Source of the DNA: Comamonas sp.
GTDB lineage: Bacteria > Pseudomonadota > Gammaproteobacteria > Burkholderiales > Burkholderiaceae_C
Direction of reading: 5' to 3'
Length of the DNA stretch: 64,000 nucleotides
Assembly (NCBI GenBank): GCA_031277805.1
Contig: JAITLR010000029.1
Span: 1 to 64,000 of the forward strand
Both the position numbers and the translations under genes were made by a program. This document shows, piece by piece, positions 1 through 8,907 of this stretch (within the stretch, counting starts at the first letter, position 1; each line of letters starts with the position of its first letter). Below the pieces are notes generated by a model. The model saw only the letters and a program-made list of their open reading frames with translations, had not been told where the DNA came from and ran no database searches.

Positions 1-157
1 AACGCCCACGCTTATCGGCTGTATTTTTTTAAGGAACCGAGACAAAATCAGTTAACACCAATTTCAAATCTCGTTGCTTGCTGCGATCAGCGAAGCCTTG
101 CATTGTAGCACAGTTTTCAGAACCGTTTCGCAATTTCTTCAAGATTTTGCGAGGCAG

Positions 158-186
158 TTGTTTGCTGCGATGGGCTGAACTATAGC
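158..186 (+). promoter_or_regulatory. Candidate sigma-70 promoter for uup
   Basis: TTGTTT at 158-163 and TATAGC at 181-186 are separated by 17 bases, a reasonable sigma-70 arrangement about 145 bases before the uup start. The rest of 1-332 shows no credible gene on either strand. Assignment is by eye only. Confidence 0.35.
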
Positions 187-273
187 ATAGGTGAAACCCT
201 AGGCAGCCAATTTTTGACACAAAAACTTCATGCACCAACGTGGTCTTTGCTGCCAGTTTGAGGGCTGCAGGAG

Positions 274-307
274 ATAGAGGCAGAGGCCTGACGGCCTCTG
301 CCTCTAT
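274..307 (+). repeat. Perfect 15-bp inverted repeat in the uup leader
   Basis: Positions 274-288 and 293-307 are exact reverse complements around a TGAC loop, ending 25 bases before the uup ATG. There is no T-run after it, so a simple intrinsic terminator is unlikely. It could be an mRNA leader hairpin or a dimeric protein-binding site. Confidence 0.75.
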
Positions 308-332
308 GGCATCCAGACATAATGCGCGCACG

Positions 333-2225
333 ATGGCACTGATTACTTTGTTGGACGCTCAACTGGCGTTCGGGCATGTGGCCCTTCTGGACCACGCCAC
401 TTTCTCCCTGGAAGCCGGCGAGCGCGTCGGCTTGATTGGCCGCAACGGCGCTGGCAAGTCTTCGCTGCTCAAGATCTTGGGCGGCTTGGCCAAGGCCGAT
501 GACGGCCAGCTCCAGGTTCAAAACGGGATCCGCATCACTTATGTGGCCCAAGAGCCGGATCTGAACCCCGAGCACACGATTTTCGAATCCGCTTCGGACG
601 GCATTGCTGCGGTGATTGCAATCCGCGAGCGCTATCTGGCTGGCGGTGAAGGCGAGGATCTGGATGCACTGCAGACACAGATCGAGGCTTATGACGCCTG
701 GAACTGGGAGCAGCGCGTGGAAGAGACGCTGCAGCGCCTGCACCTGGACCCGACTGCTTTGGTAGGCAGCCTGTCTGGTGGTACCCGCAAACGCGTGGCA
801 CTGGCGCAAGCCCTGGTGGCCCGCCCCGATGTGCTGCTGCTAGACGAGCCGACCAACCACCTGGACCTGGATTCGATCGAGTGGCTGGAGGAGTTGCTGA
901 TTGCCTTCAAGGGCAGCGTAGTCACCATTACCCACGACCGCAGCTTTCTGGATCGCATTGCGACTCGTATTGTGGAACTGGATCGTGGCATTTTGCGCAC
1001 CTATCCTGGTAATTTCACCCAGTACGTGCTGCAAAAGGAAGAACAGCTCAATCAAGAGGCGATCATCAACGCCAAGGCCGACAAATTGCTGGCCCAGGAA
1101 GAGATCTGGATCCGCAAGGGCGTGGAAGCCCGCCGCACCCGTAGCCAAAGCCGTATCTCCCGCCTGCAGGAACTGCGAGCCAACCGTGCGCAACGCCGTG
1201 ATGTTCTGGGCGGCGTGAATATGGATATCGCCTCGGGCAAGGGCGATGGCTATCAGGGCAAGATCGTGGCCGAGCTGACCAACGTCAGCAAGACCTTTGG
1301 TGAAAAGAAGATTGTCGAAAAGTTCAGCGGCACCATCTTGCGTGGCGACAAGGTCGGCCTGCTGGGACCGAACGGCGCCGGCAAGACCACCTTGCTCAAG
1401 ATGATTCTAGGTGAGCTGACGCCCGACAGCGGCCAGGTACGCCTGGGCGGCAATCTGCAGGTGGCCTACTTTGACCAGATGCGCCACCAGATTGATCTGG
1501 ACGCCACGCTGGAAGACTTCATCAGCCCCGGCAGCGAGTGGATCGAGATCGGCAGCCAGAAAAAGCACGTCAAGAGCTATCTGGCGGACTTTCTATTCTC
1601 CCCCGCGCGTGCGCACTCCCCCGTGCGCTCTCTGTCAGGTGGCGAGCGCAACCGCTTGCTGCTGGCCCGCTTGTTTGCCCGCCCCGCCAATGTTCTGGTG
1701 CTGGACGAGCCAACCAACGACCTGGACATAGAGACACTGGACATGCTGGAAGACCTGCTGCAAAGCTATGACGGCACCGTCTTCCTGGTCAGCCACGACC
1801 GCACCTTCCTGGACAACGTGGTCACCAGCACCATTGCCTGGGAGGGCCCTGGCCACTGGCGTGAGTACGAAGGCGGCGTAACCGACTGGATGGAACAGTC
1901 TCGCCGCAGCAAGGCGATTGCCGAAGCAGCGCAGGCCAAGCTCCCCCCCAAGGAAGAGCCCAAACCCGCAGCCGCCCGCACCGAGGCTGCGCCCGCTGCC
2001 GCGCCCAAGAAGAAGCTCAGCTACAAGGAGCAACGTGAGCTGGAAGCCTTGCCGGCTCTGATTGCATCGCTGGAAGCCGAGCAAAAGCAGATTCAGGAAG
2101 CCCTGGCCGACGGCAGCCTGTTTGCATCCGACAACGCCAAGGCGGTTGCCATGCACCAGCGCGACGCAGAGATTGACGAGGCGCTGATGGAGGCCCTGGA
2201 GCGCTGGACGCTGCTGTCCGAATAA
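333..2225 (+). CDS. uup: ABC-F family ATPase Uup
   Basis: Soluble ABC-F protein of 630 residues with two ATP-binding cassettes and no membrane segments. Proteins of this family bind ribosomes or branched DNA intermediates rather than transporting solutes. The first cassette has Walker A GRNGAGKS, signature LSGGTRKR and Walker B LLLDEPTNHLD; the second has GPNGAGKT, LSGGERNR and LVLDEPTNDLD. A Lys/Ala/Pro-rich linker near residues 525-560 leads to a C-terminal helical segment typical of Uup. The ATG at 333 is chosen because the family N-terminus (MALITLLDAQLAFG) begins there; upstream codons in frame carry the leader hairpin. It stands alone and converges on cheB. Confidence 0.95.
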   Translation: MALITLLDAQLAFGHVALLDHATFSLEAGERVGLIGRNGAGKSSLLKILGGLAKADDGQLQVQNGIRITYVAQEPDLNPEHTIFESASDGIAAVIAIRERYLAGGEGEDLDALQTQIEAYDAWNWEQRVEETLQRLHLDPTALVGSLSGGTRKRVALAQALVARPDVLLLDEPTNHLDLDSIEWLEELLIAFKGSVVTITHDRSFLDRIATRIVELDRGILRTYPGNFTQYVLQKEEQLNQEAIINAKADKLLAQEEIWIRKGVEARRTRSQSRISRLQELRANRAQRRDVLGGVNMDIASGKGDGYQGKIVAELTNVSKTFGEKKIVEKFSGTILRGDKVGLLGPNGAGKTTLLKMILGELTPDSGQVRLGGNLQVAYFDQMRHQIDLDATLEDFISPGSEWIEIGSQKKHVKSYLADFLFSPARAHSPVRSLSGGERNRLLLARLFARPANVLVLDEPTNDLDIETLDMLEDLLQSYDGTVFLVSHDRTFLDNVVTSTIAWEGPGHWREYEGGVTDWMEQSRRSKAIAEAAQAKLPPKEEPKPAAARTEAAPAAAPKKKLSYKEQRELEALPALIASLEAEQKQIQEALADGSLFASDNAKAVAMHQRDAEIDEALMEALERWTLLSE

Positions 2226-2239
2226 ATTACGGCCCATCA

Positions 2240-2335
2240 ATAAAAAGAGCGCCTTGCGCTTGTCCTTCATGAATTTCAGCACATAAAGCATCTGAATTCA
2301 TTGAGTGACAAGCGCAAAGCGCTCTCTTTTTATAG
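2240..2335. terminator. Extended inverted repeat, bidirectional terminator between uup and cheB
   Basis: AAAAAGAGCGCCTTGCGCTTGTC near 2240-2263 pairs imperfectly with GACAAGCGCAAAGCGCTCTCTTTTT near 2307-2331, and the arms extend inward through TGAATTTCAG and CTGAATTCA. A- and T-runs flank it on both sides, so it can end transcription from uup and from cheB. The arms resemble other dispersed repeat copies in the window. Confidence 0.75.
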
Positions 2336-2336
2336 C

Positions 2337-3446
2337 TTAGATCCGATGGTGAACTTGATCGGATCCGCCACGCAGCTTGTTCAGCAGCGCCTGTGCAATC
2401 TGCGGCAAGGGCAACACCTCGTCGGCAGCGCCATGGGCAATGGCTTCACGGGGCATGCCAAAGACAATGCAGCTTGCCTCATCCTGCACCAGGTTGTAGC
2501 TGCCTGCATTGCGCATCTCGCGCATGGCCGTCGCTCCGTCAGCCCCCATTCCGGTCAGCATGATGCCGTAGGCATTGCGACCGGCATGAGCGGCCACGGA
2601 CTTGAACAGCACCTCCACCGACGGCTTGTGCCGATTCACAGGAGGCGCATCATCGACCACCGCCACATAGTTGGCACCGCTGCGAGAGATGGAGAAATGC
2701 TTGCCACCGGGAGCGATATAGGCGTGACCTGGCAGCAGACGCTCGCCATGCACGGCCTCCTTGACCGTCATCTGGCACAGGCTATTGAGCCGCGCCGCAA
2801 AGCTGGTGGTAAAACCGGGCGGCATATGCTGGGTGATGACAATGGCCGGGCAATCTGCCGGCAGATGCGTCAGCACCTCGCGGATGGCCTCCGTGCCGCC
2901 GGTCGATGCACCAATGGCAATGATCTTTTCGGTGGATATACGCCCCAGCAAACCGGAAACAGGTGCCGGGCGGGCCGCAGCAGCGGGTCGGCTAGCGCCA
3001 GCCGCCACACCGCTGGGGGCAACCGCCAGCCGCCGAACCTGAGCCACGGCGGCCACGCGGATCTTGTCCACAATCTGACTGGCCAGTTCCTGCAGACCAT
3101 TGGCCACACCGACTCGCGGCTTGGCCACAAAATCGATGGCGCCCAGCTCCAGTGCGCGCATGGTGACTTCGGCACCACGCTCGGTCAGCGTGGAGATCAT
3201 CAGCACCGGCATGGGCCGCAAAGACATGAGCCGCCCCAGAAAGTCAATGCCGTCCATGCGGGGCATTTCCACATCCAGCGTGATCACATCCGGGTTCATC
3301 TCGCGAATCATCTCGCGGGCAATCAGCGGGTCATTGGCCGTACCGATGCACTCCATATCATGCTGCCGGTTGATGATCTCGGCCAGCAGACTGCGCACCA
3401 GCGCGGAGTCGTCCACCACGATCACCCTGATTTTTGGCTTTATCAA
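2337..3446 (-). CDS. cheB: Chemotaxis protein-glutamate methylesterase/deamidase CheB
   Basis: Removes methyl groups from glutamates of chemoreceptors and is activated when CheA phosphorylates its receiver domain. The 369-residue protein has an N-terminal receiver (acidic pocket VDD at 11-13, phospho-acceptor D58 in [12 protein letters not shown]), a Pro/Ala-rich linker around 140-165, and a C-terminal methylesterase domain. The catalytic triad is readable as S181 (GASTGG), H207 (TQHMPPGFT) and D303 (GMGADG). It is the last gene of the minus-strand che operon, 13 bases after cheD, and ends in the inverted repeat shared with uup. Confidence 0.97.
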   Translation of the reverse strand: MIKPKIRVIVVDDSALVRSLLAEIINRQHDMECIGTANDPLIAREMIREMNPDVITLDVEMPRMDGIDFLGRLMSLRPMPVLMISTLTERGAEVTMRALELGAIDFVAKPRVGVANGLQELASQIVDKIRVAAVAQVRRLAVAPSGVAAGASRPAAAARPAPVSGLLGRISTEKIIAIGASTGGTEAIREVLTHLPADCPAIVITQHMPPGFTTSFAARLNSLCQMTVKEAVHGERLLPGHAYIAPGGKHFSISRSGANYVAVVDDAPPVNRHKPSVEVLFKSVAAHAGRNAYGIMLTGMGADGATAMREMRNAGSYNLVQDEASCIVFGMPREAIAHGAADEVLPLPQIAQALLNKLRGGSDQVHHRI

Positions 3447-3459
3447 CGCTCAACCTTCC

Positions 3460-4194
3460 TCAAAACAAATCCACCGACCCGCCGGCCGTATTGCGCGCCA
3501 CCACGGCGGCATTGCCGCGGCTGAACTCTTGCTGCACCAGTGCTTCGGGATGGGCATGAGCCAGGCGCTTGACCATGGCCTTGCCAGTGGACGGAAAAAA
3601 TACCACCTTGCGCGGATAGATGTCCAGCACGTCCTGGGAGACGATGGGAATGCGCTCGGTTTGCAGATATTCGGTGACGAACGAGGTATTGCGCTCGCCC
3701 ACATTCATGGTCGTGAAGTTGGCCATGACCTGGCCACCACCAAAGATCTTGGCCTGCATGGATTCGCGTCGCGCCCCCAGCTTGAGCATCTCGTTGATCA
3801 GCAACTCCATGGCATAGGAGCCATAGCGCCCCGAGACATCGCTGCTGTCCCCGTCCGGCAACATGAAATGGTTCATGCCACCGACGCGCATGGAACGGTC
3901 CCAAAGACAGGCGGCAATGCATGAGCCCAGCACGGTGACAATGGTCATATCCTGGCGGGAGACAAAGTACTCTCCCGGCAGCACCTTGGCCGCATTGAGC
4001 TGAAAGTGAGGATCGAAGTAGAAAAACGAGGCTTCGCCGCGCTGACGCGGCTGATGCTTGAGCTGCTCCAGTGACACGGTAGGTGCCGCAGCGGCGGGAT
4101 CGGGGTAATCCGCGGCGCTGTAGTTGTGCACACGCATAGAGGCTCTGCGCTCTGTTTTTGCGGTCACCATTTCAGCCGAAAACGATTTCATCAT
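3460..4194 (-). CDS. cheD: Chemoreceptor glutamine deamidase CheD
   Basis: CheD deamidates specific glutamines on chemoreceptors and in some bacteria also works with CheC as an adaptation module; no CheC is seen here. The 244-residue product carries the catalytic Cys in GSCIAACLWD (C92) and His in GGMNHFMLP (H109), as in the family. The N-terminal ~55 residues, up to QRGEASFFYFDP, extend beyond the core and look poorly conserved, so the true start could be the internal Met at residue 20. It sits between cheR and cheB in the operon, the usual beta-proteobacterial order. Confidence 0.95.
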   Translation of the reverse strand: MMKSFSAEMVTAKTERRASMRVHNYSAADYPDPAAAAPTVSLEQLKHQPRQRGEASFFYFDPHFQLNAAKVLPGEYFVSRQDMTIVTVLGSCIAACLWDRSMRVGGMNHFMLPDGDSSDVSGRYGSYAMELLINEMLKLGARRESMQAKIFGGGQVMANFTTMNVGERNTSFVTEYLQTERIPIVSQDVLDIYPRKVVFFPSTGKAMVKRLAHAHPEALVQQEFSRGNAAVVARNTAGGSVDLF

Positions 4195-4218
4195 GCGGCA
4201 AGCCCTCGTAGCTCAGCT

Positions 4219-5133
4219 TCATTGGCGCTCATAGACTGTCTTGCCCTTGAGTGCAAACAGGTCGCGCGAATCGCTGAAGTTTTCAGCATGCCCCACAAAC
4301 AACAGACCGCCGGGCTGCATCACGCGATGGATGCGCTCCAGAACACGGCGCTGCGTTGCGGCATCGAAATAAATCATCACGTTGCGGCAGAAGACCACGT
4401 CAAAAGGCTCACGGAACGTGTAATCGCCGGCAATCAGATTGACGTTGAGGAAGTCCACCATGCGCCGGATCTCCGGCTTGACCCTCACCATGCCTGCATT
4501 GGCAGCACGTCCCCGCAGGAAGAAGCGATGCAGCCGCTCGGTGCTCACGCCCTTGAGGTTTTCAGCCCGATAGACCCCGCGCGAGGCCACGTCCAGCACC
4601 CGCGAATCGATATCACTGGCCGTCAGGGCCAAGCTGGCCGAAGCCCCCAGGTTCTCCACCGCCGTCATCAGAATCGAATACGGTTCTTCCCCCGTGGAAG
4701 CCGCACTGCACCAGACTTTCCAGCCATTGCCTGCAGGCTTGTGGCTGCGCAGATGCTGAGCCAGGATCTCGAAGTGGTGGGCTTCGCGGAAAAACGAGGT
4801 CAGATTCGTCGTCAGCGCGTTGACGAACTCCTGCCACTCAGGGCCGTCATTGATGGACTCCAGCCAGTCCAGATAGCTGCCGAAGCTGTCATGCCCCGTA
4901 TCCCGCAGCCTGCGCGACAAGCGGCTATAGACCATGGCGTGCTTGCCATCATGCAGACTGATGCCCGCACGCTTGTAGATCAGCGCCTGCACCCGGGAAA
5001 AGTCGCGACCGGACCAGGCAAACTCGCGCCCCTGCGCCAGCGGACCGAATGATGCGCCCAATGGTGCATCAACCTCTGGCGCATTTCTTGCGAGAGAGGC
5101 AGAGGAGACAGCGTGTCGTTCCGGGTTCAGCAC
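4219..5133 (-). CDS. cheR: Chemotaxis protein methyltransferase CheR
   Basis: Uses S-adenosylmethionine to methylate chemoreceptor glutamates, opposing CheB. The 304-residue protein has the small N-terminal helical domain (FSRVQALIYKRAGISLHDGK) and a Rossmann-type methyltransferase domain with the SAM-binding segment WCSAASTGEEPYS and the motif DVVFCRNVMIYF. The first ~30 residues are unconserved. It lies 17 bases after cheW and 24 bases before cheD. No receptor gene lies between cheW and cheR, unlike the E. coli meche arrangement. Confidence 0.97.
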   Translation of the reverse strand: MLNPERHAVSSASLARNAPEVDAPLGASFGPLAQGREFAWSGRDFSRVQALIYKRAGISLHDGKHAMVYSRLSRRLRDTGHDSFGSYLDWLESINDGPEWQEFVNALTTNLTSFFREAHHFEILAQHLRSHKPAGNGWKVWCSAASTGEEPYSILMTAVENLGASASLALTASDIDSRVLDVASRGVYRAENLKGVSTERLHRFFLRGRAANAGMVRVKPEIRRMVDFLNVNLIAGDYTFREPFDVVFCRNVMIYFDAATQRRVLERIHRVMQPGGLLFVGHAENFSDSRDLFALKGKTVYERQ

Positions 5134-5150
5134 ATCGATTCCGGCAACGC

Positions 5151-5639
5151 TCAGGCTTCAGAGGCCACCAGGCCCATGTCCACATTGCCCATGAGCCTCT
5201 CTATGTCCAGCAGGATCAGCATGCGCTCGCCCACCGATCCCAGGCCCAGGATGCAGCCGTTGTCGATGGCGCTCTCGATATCGGGTGCGGGACGAATGGC
5301 TTCCGCAGACAGCTCCATCACATCGCTGACCGAGTCGACCACGATACCGACCACGCGGCTGCCCAGGTTCAGGATGATGACCACGGTAAAGGCGTTGTAC
5401 TCAATCTCCGAACAGTTGAAGCGCAAGCGCATATCCACGATGGGCACGATGGTGCCGCGCAGATTGACCACGCCCTTGATGAACTCTGGCGCATTGGCAA
5501 TACGGGTAGGCTGCTCGTAGCCACGGATTTCCTGCACCTTGAGGATGTCGATGCCATATTCCTCCTCGCCCAGGCGGAAGGTCAGATACTCGCGTGCGCC
5601 CGTGGCCACGCCTGCTGCGGTCTTGTTGGTCTGGTTCAT
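5151..5639 (-). CDS. cheW: Chemotaxis coupling protein CheW
   Basis: Scaffold that links chemoreceptors to CheA in the membrane-associated signalling array. The 162-residue protein is a single CheW domain: YLTFRLGEEEYGIDILKVQEI, GVVNLRGTIVPIVDMR, and the later VVDSVSDV segment are standard. The start at 5639 is chosen because AAGGAG lies just upstream; the reading frame continues further upstream, overlapping cheA by about 38 bases, but that part is unconserved. It lies between cheA and cheR. Confidence 0.96.
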   Translation of the reverse strand: MNQTNKTAAGVATGAREYLTFRLGEEEYGIDILKVQEIRGYEQPTRIANAPEFIKGVVNLRGTIVPIVDMRLRFNCSEIEYNAFTVVIILNLGSRVVGIVVDSVSDVMELSAEAIRPAPDIESAIDNGCILGLGSVGERMLILLDIERLMGNVDMGLVASEA

Positions 5640-5700
5640 TTCAGCTCCTTGAGCCCTCGGGCCATGCGGATGATTGGATTGGCGTTGTGTAGGCTGCGGC

Positions 5701-7905
5701 TCAATGGCGGGTTCTGCGCACCAGAGCGCCGGTGTCAAGAATCAGTGCCACCGAGCCATCGCCCAAAATCGTGGCGCCGGAGACATTGGGCACCTTGCGG
5801 TAGTTGCTCTCCAGATTCTTGACCACCACCTGATGCTGGCCCAGCAGCTCATCCACCAGCAAGGCCACGCGGCTGCCATCGGCCTCAACCACCACCATGA
5901 TGTTGCTGGTCTTGCTCTCATCGGCGCGCGGAACCTGGAAAGTGCGCTCCAGCGCAATCACAGGCATGTATTCGTCACGTACCTTGACCAGTTGCGTGCC
6001 GTTGGCCACCGTGTTCACATCATCGGTATTGACCTGGAAGGACTCCACCACCGAGGACAGCGGCAGGATGTAGACCTCGTCCTCCACGCCGACGGACATG
6101 CCGTCCATGATGGCCAGGGTCAGCGGCAGCCTCACCGCCACCTTCATGCCCACGCCGGCGGTGGATTCAATCTCCACCGTGCCACCCAGCGAGGTGATGT
6201 TGCGCTTGACCACATCCATGCCCACGCCGCGACCCGAGACATCGGTGACCACATCGGCCGTGGAAAAGCCCGGCGCGAAGATCAGTTGCCAGACTTCACT
6301 GTCGGGCATGCTGTCGGAGACGTCCATGCCGCGCTCGCGCGCCTTGCCCAGAATCTTCTCCCGGTTCATGCCCTTGCCGTCATCACGCACCTCGATGACG
6401 ATGGACCCCCCCTGATGCGACGCCGCCAGCGTCAGCGTACCGTGCTCGGACTTGCCCGCGGCCAGCCGGTCCTCGGGCATCTCGATGCCATGGTCGACAC
6501 TGTTGCGCACCAGATGGGTCAAAGGATCGGTGATCTTCTCGACCAGGCCCTTGTCCAGCTCGGTGGCCTCGCCCAATGTGATGAGATCGATTTTCTTGTC
6601 CAGCTTGCCCGCCAGATCACGCAGCATGCGCGGAAAGCGGCTGAACACGGTGGACATGGGAATCATGCGGATCGACATCACCGATTCCTGCAGATCACGG
6701 GTATTGCGGTCCAGATCGGCCAGCCCCGCCAGCAGTTGCTGATAGGTGGTCGGGTCCAGCCCCTGGCTGTTCTGCGCCAGCATGGCCTGGGTGATGACCA
6801 GCTCGCCCACCAGATTGATCAGCTGGTCCACCTTCTTCACATCCACGCGGATGCTGGTGGACTCCATATGGGCTGCGGCCTTGGGCGCTGCTTTGGCAGC
6901 ATTTTGGGCCGCCACAGCTTGTCCATTCTGCGCAGACTGCTCTTTATTCAAGAGCAAACCTGGGGCCCCCGGAGCGCCGGGGAAAAAGCCGTAGGCCTCT
7001 CCAGGCGGCAGATTATGAGGAGGCAATGTGGCCTCGTCCGGTATCGCTTCAGCGGTAGCCGCCAGATTTTCATGCTCGATGACCGCATCTTCGGTCAAGG
7101 CCACGGGCTGCTGCGCATCGCTGATCTGTACCTGCTCCTTGGAGACATGGAAGACAAACAGATCACGCAGTTCATCATCGGTCGATACCGTTTTGACCAG
7201 GAACAGACGGTAGCCGTCGGCTGCGCCAGGCTGGTCCTGGATGGTGCCCAGGCCCGGAATGTCACGGAACAGCTCCTTGATGGCATCCCCCATCTCCAGC
7301 TTGCTCAAAGGGCCGATGTTGATATGCAACACGCGCGCGCCAGCCGGTGGTTCGGTACCGATGACAGCATCGGAAACAGCAGGCACGGCCTCCGGAGCGA
7401 GACTGGCCTGGGGCTCAGCAGTCACCGCCACAGGCGGTGGAGCCACCTGCTCGGTCGCCACGCTGCCAAGCTGAGGGATTTCCGTCAGCCCCTGGGCCAG
7501 GGACTCGATGCGCATGACCAGCTCGGCCGTGGACATGGGTTCACCCTCACCTCCGGCCTGATGACGGGCCAGCAGGCTGCGACTGGCGTCGGCGGATTCC
7601 AGCAACACATCCACCATGGCTGGCACCGGTGTGATCTCGTGGCGGCGCAACCGGTCCAGCAGGGACTCCATGCGGTGGGTCAGCTCGGTCACATCCGAGA
7701 AGCCAAACGTGGCAGCCCCCCCTTTGATGGAGTGCGCGCAGCGGAAGATTCCGTTGAGCTCTTCGTCATTGGCCGCAGACAAGTCCAGGCTGAGCAGCAT
7801 CTGCTCCATCTGGTCGAGGTTCTCGCTCGCTTCCTCGAAAAAAATTTGATAGAACTGGCTCAGGTCAAAGTCCGCGCCCGAGCCATCCTGGTGTAAGTCC
7901 GCCAT
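5701..7905 (-). CDS. cheA: Chemotaxis sensor histidine kinase CheA
   Basis: Cytoplasmic kinase that takes signals from receptors through CheW and phosphorylates CheY and CheB. The 734-residue protein has the HPt domain with H58 in CAHSIKGGAATFG, a second domain around 190-270 (IGPLSKLEMGDAIKELF) thought to aid regulator docking, a low-complexity linker containing PGAPGAPG, then dimerisation, the kinase domain (N-box LVRNSVDHGIE, G-boxes DDGKGMN and GRGVGMDVV), and a C-terminal CheW-like regulatory domain. AGGAAAC precedes the ATG. It is the third or fourth gene of the operon, after the CheY-like regulator. Confidence 0.98.
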   Translation of the reverse strand: MADLHQDGSGADFDLSQFYQIFFEEASENLDQMEQMLLSLDLSAANDEELNGIFRCAHSIKGGAATFGFSDVTELTHRMESLLDRLRRHEITPVPAMVDVLLESADASRSLLARHQAGGEGEPMSTAELVMRIESLAQGLTEIPQLGSVATEQVAPPPVAVTAEPQASLAPEAVPAVSDAVIGTEPPAGARVLHINIGPLSKLEMGDAIKELFRDIPGLGTIQDQPGAADGYRLFLVKTVSTDDELRDLFVFHVSKEQVQISDAQQPVALTEDAVIEHENLAATAEAIPDEATLPPHNLPPGEAYGFFPGAPGAPGLLLNKEQSAQNGQAVAAQNAAKAAPKAAAHMESTSIRVDVKKVDQLINLVGELVITQAMLAQNSQGLDPTTYQQLLAGLADLDRNTRDLQESVMSIRMIPMSTVFSRFPRMLRDLAGKLDKKIDLITLGEATELDKGLVEKITDPLTHLVRNSVDHGIEMPEDRLAAGKSEHGTLTLAASHQGGSIVIEVRDDGKGMNREKILGKARERGMDVSDSMPDSEVWQLIFAPGFSTADVVTDVSGRGVGMDVVKRNITSLGGTVEIESTAGVGMKVAVRLPLTLAIMDGMSVGVEDEVYILPLSSVVESFQVNTDDVNTVANGTQLVKVRDEYMPVIALERTFQVPRADESKTSNIMVVVEADGSRVALLVDELLGQHQVVVKNLESNYRKVPNVSGATILGDGSVALILDTGALVRRTRH

Positions 7906-7938
7906 GGTGTTTCCTGCTGTTGTTCTAGGTCTATCGGC

Positions 7939-8301
7939 TTATCGCAGCACTTTTTGAATGACTTCGATCAATCGGTTGGGATCGAAAGGCTTGACCAGCC
8001 ATCCCGTAGCCCCTGCAGCACGCCCGGCCTGCTTCATCTGATCGCTGGATTCAGTGGTCAGGATCAGAATGGGAGTCCCTTGAAATTTGGGGTCCTCGCG
8101 CAGCTTGCGCGTCAGGCCGATGCCGTCCAGACGCGGCATGTTCTGGTCGGCCAGCACCAGGTCAATGTTCTGCGCTTTCGCTTTTTCAAGCGCATCCACC
8201 CCGTCAACGGCTTCCACCACCTTAAAACCTGCTCCAGTCAAGGTGAAAGACACCATCTTTCGCATCGAGGGGGAATCATCAACAGCCAGAATCGATCGCA
8301 T
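7939..8301 (-). CDS. Single-domain CheY-like response regulator
   Basis: A 120-residue stand-alone receiver domain, distinct from the cheY beside motAB. Acidic pocket DD at 8-9, phospho-acceptor D52 (LVLADQNMPRLDG), the Thr pair in ILTTES, and the conserved Lys in WLVKPFDP are all present. The ATG at 8301 follows GGAG by a good distance; a TTG four codons upstream is less likely. It sits directly before cheA, where a second CheY can act as a phosphate sink or serve another output. It lacks any DNA-binding domain, so it probably acts by protein contact. Confidence 0.93.
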   Translation of the reverse strand: MRSILAVDDSPSMRKMVSFTLTGAGFKVVEAVDGVDALEKAKAQNIDLVLADQNMPRLDGIGLTRKLREDPKFQGTPILILTTESSDQMKQAGRAAGATGWLVKPFDPNRLIEVIQKVLR

Positions 8302-8343
8302 GTACAGCTCCAACAGATGGGCAACAGGAAATAGGGTGAAAGG

Positions 8344-8790
8344 TCAAAACAGCTCCACGGAGCCAGCATCCATCTCGCTTTGCGTGACGGGATTGGGTTT
8401 GTCGGGCAGTTGCGGAAGACAGGCGGGCCCGTCTTCTTCCTCGTCCACTCCCATTGTGGCCGCCCCCAAGCGCAGCGCACAGGCTTGCAAGGTGGAGGAC
8501 ATATGGGCGATCAGCTGCGAGGACATGTCATGAAACTGCAACTCCGTCACCGCCAGACGCAAAGCCTCCCGCGCACCGCCCAGCGCGCCAGCATCAGACT
8601 GGCCAGAATGCGACAATTGCCCATTGGCCTCGTCAAAACGCTGCAACAGATTCTGCGTGGCGTGGTCGAGCAGACCCTCAAGACGCTGCAAGTCACGCAG
8701 CGTGACGAGCAAGGCATCTTGCAGCTCAGCGGCCACCATGACGGGCATGGCGACCGCAGGCACACCCGATGGGTTTTGCGTTGTCTGCAT
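8344..8790 (-). CDS. Small CheZ-like protein at the head of the che operon
   Basis: A 148-residue, mostly helical protein with no membrane segment. Residues ~90-110 (TELQFHDMSSQLIAHM) resemble the active-site helix of the CheY-P phosphatase CheZ, whose DxxxQ pair is seen in the bona fide CheZ of this window as QDFHDLTGQVI. Here the pair is kept as D-MSS-Q. The protein lacks the typical CheZ C-terminal CheY-binding tail but ends in an acidic stretch (DEEEDGP) and SVELF. It is the first gene of the operon, 42 bases before the CheY-like regulator, with GGAG before its ATG. Function as a phosphatase for the neighbouring regulator is inference. Confidence 0.8.
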   Translation of the reverse strand: MQTTQNPSGVPAVAMPVMVAAELQDALLVTLRDLQRLEGLLDHATQNLLQRFDEANGQLSHSGQSDAGALGGAREALRLAVTELQFHDMSSQLIAHMSSTLQACALRLGAATMGVDEEEDGPACLPQLPDKPNPVTQSEMDAGSVELF

Positions 8791-8907
8791 TGTTACTCCA
8801 ACAGCGATTGGCCTTGCATGACGGGCTGGCCATCATGCTCCGTGCAAGGAACTGGCTCCAGTTCGCCGCCGCAGCTTTCGCTCACGATTTGACGACTATT
8901 GCTTTCC

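Noticed and set aside
5674..7896. Very long plus-strand open frame opposite cheA
   Set aside because: His/Gln/Leu-rich translation typical of the antisense of a GC-rich gene; cheA is complete and conserved on the other strand.
7925..7960. GCCGATAG resembling a sigma-28 -10 element before cheA
   Set aside because: It overlaps the end of the CheY-like gene and the -35 (TCAAAAAG) is a poor match.
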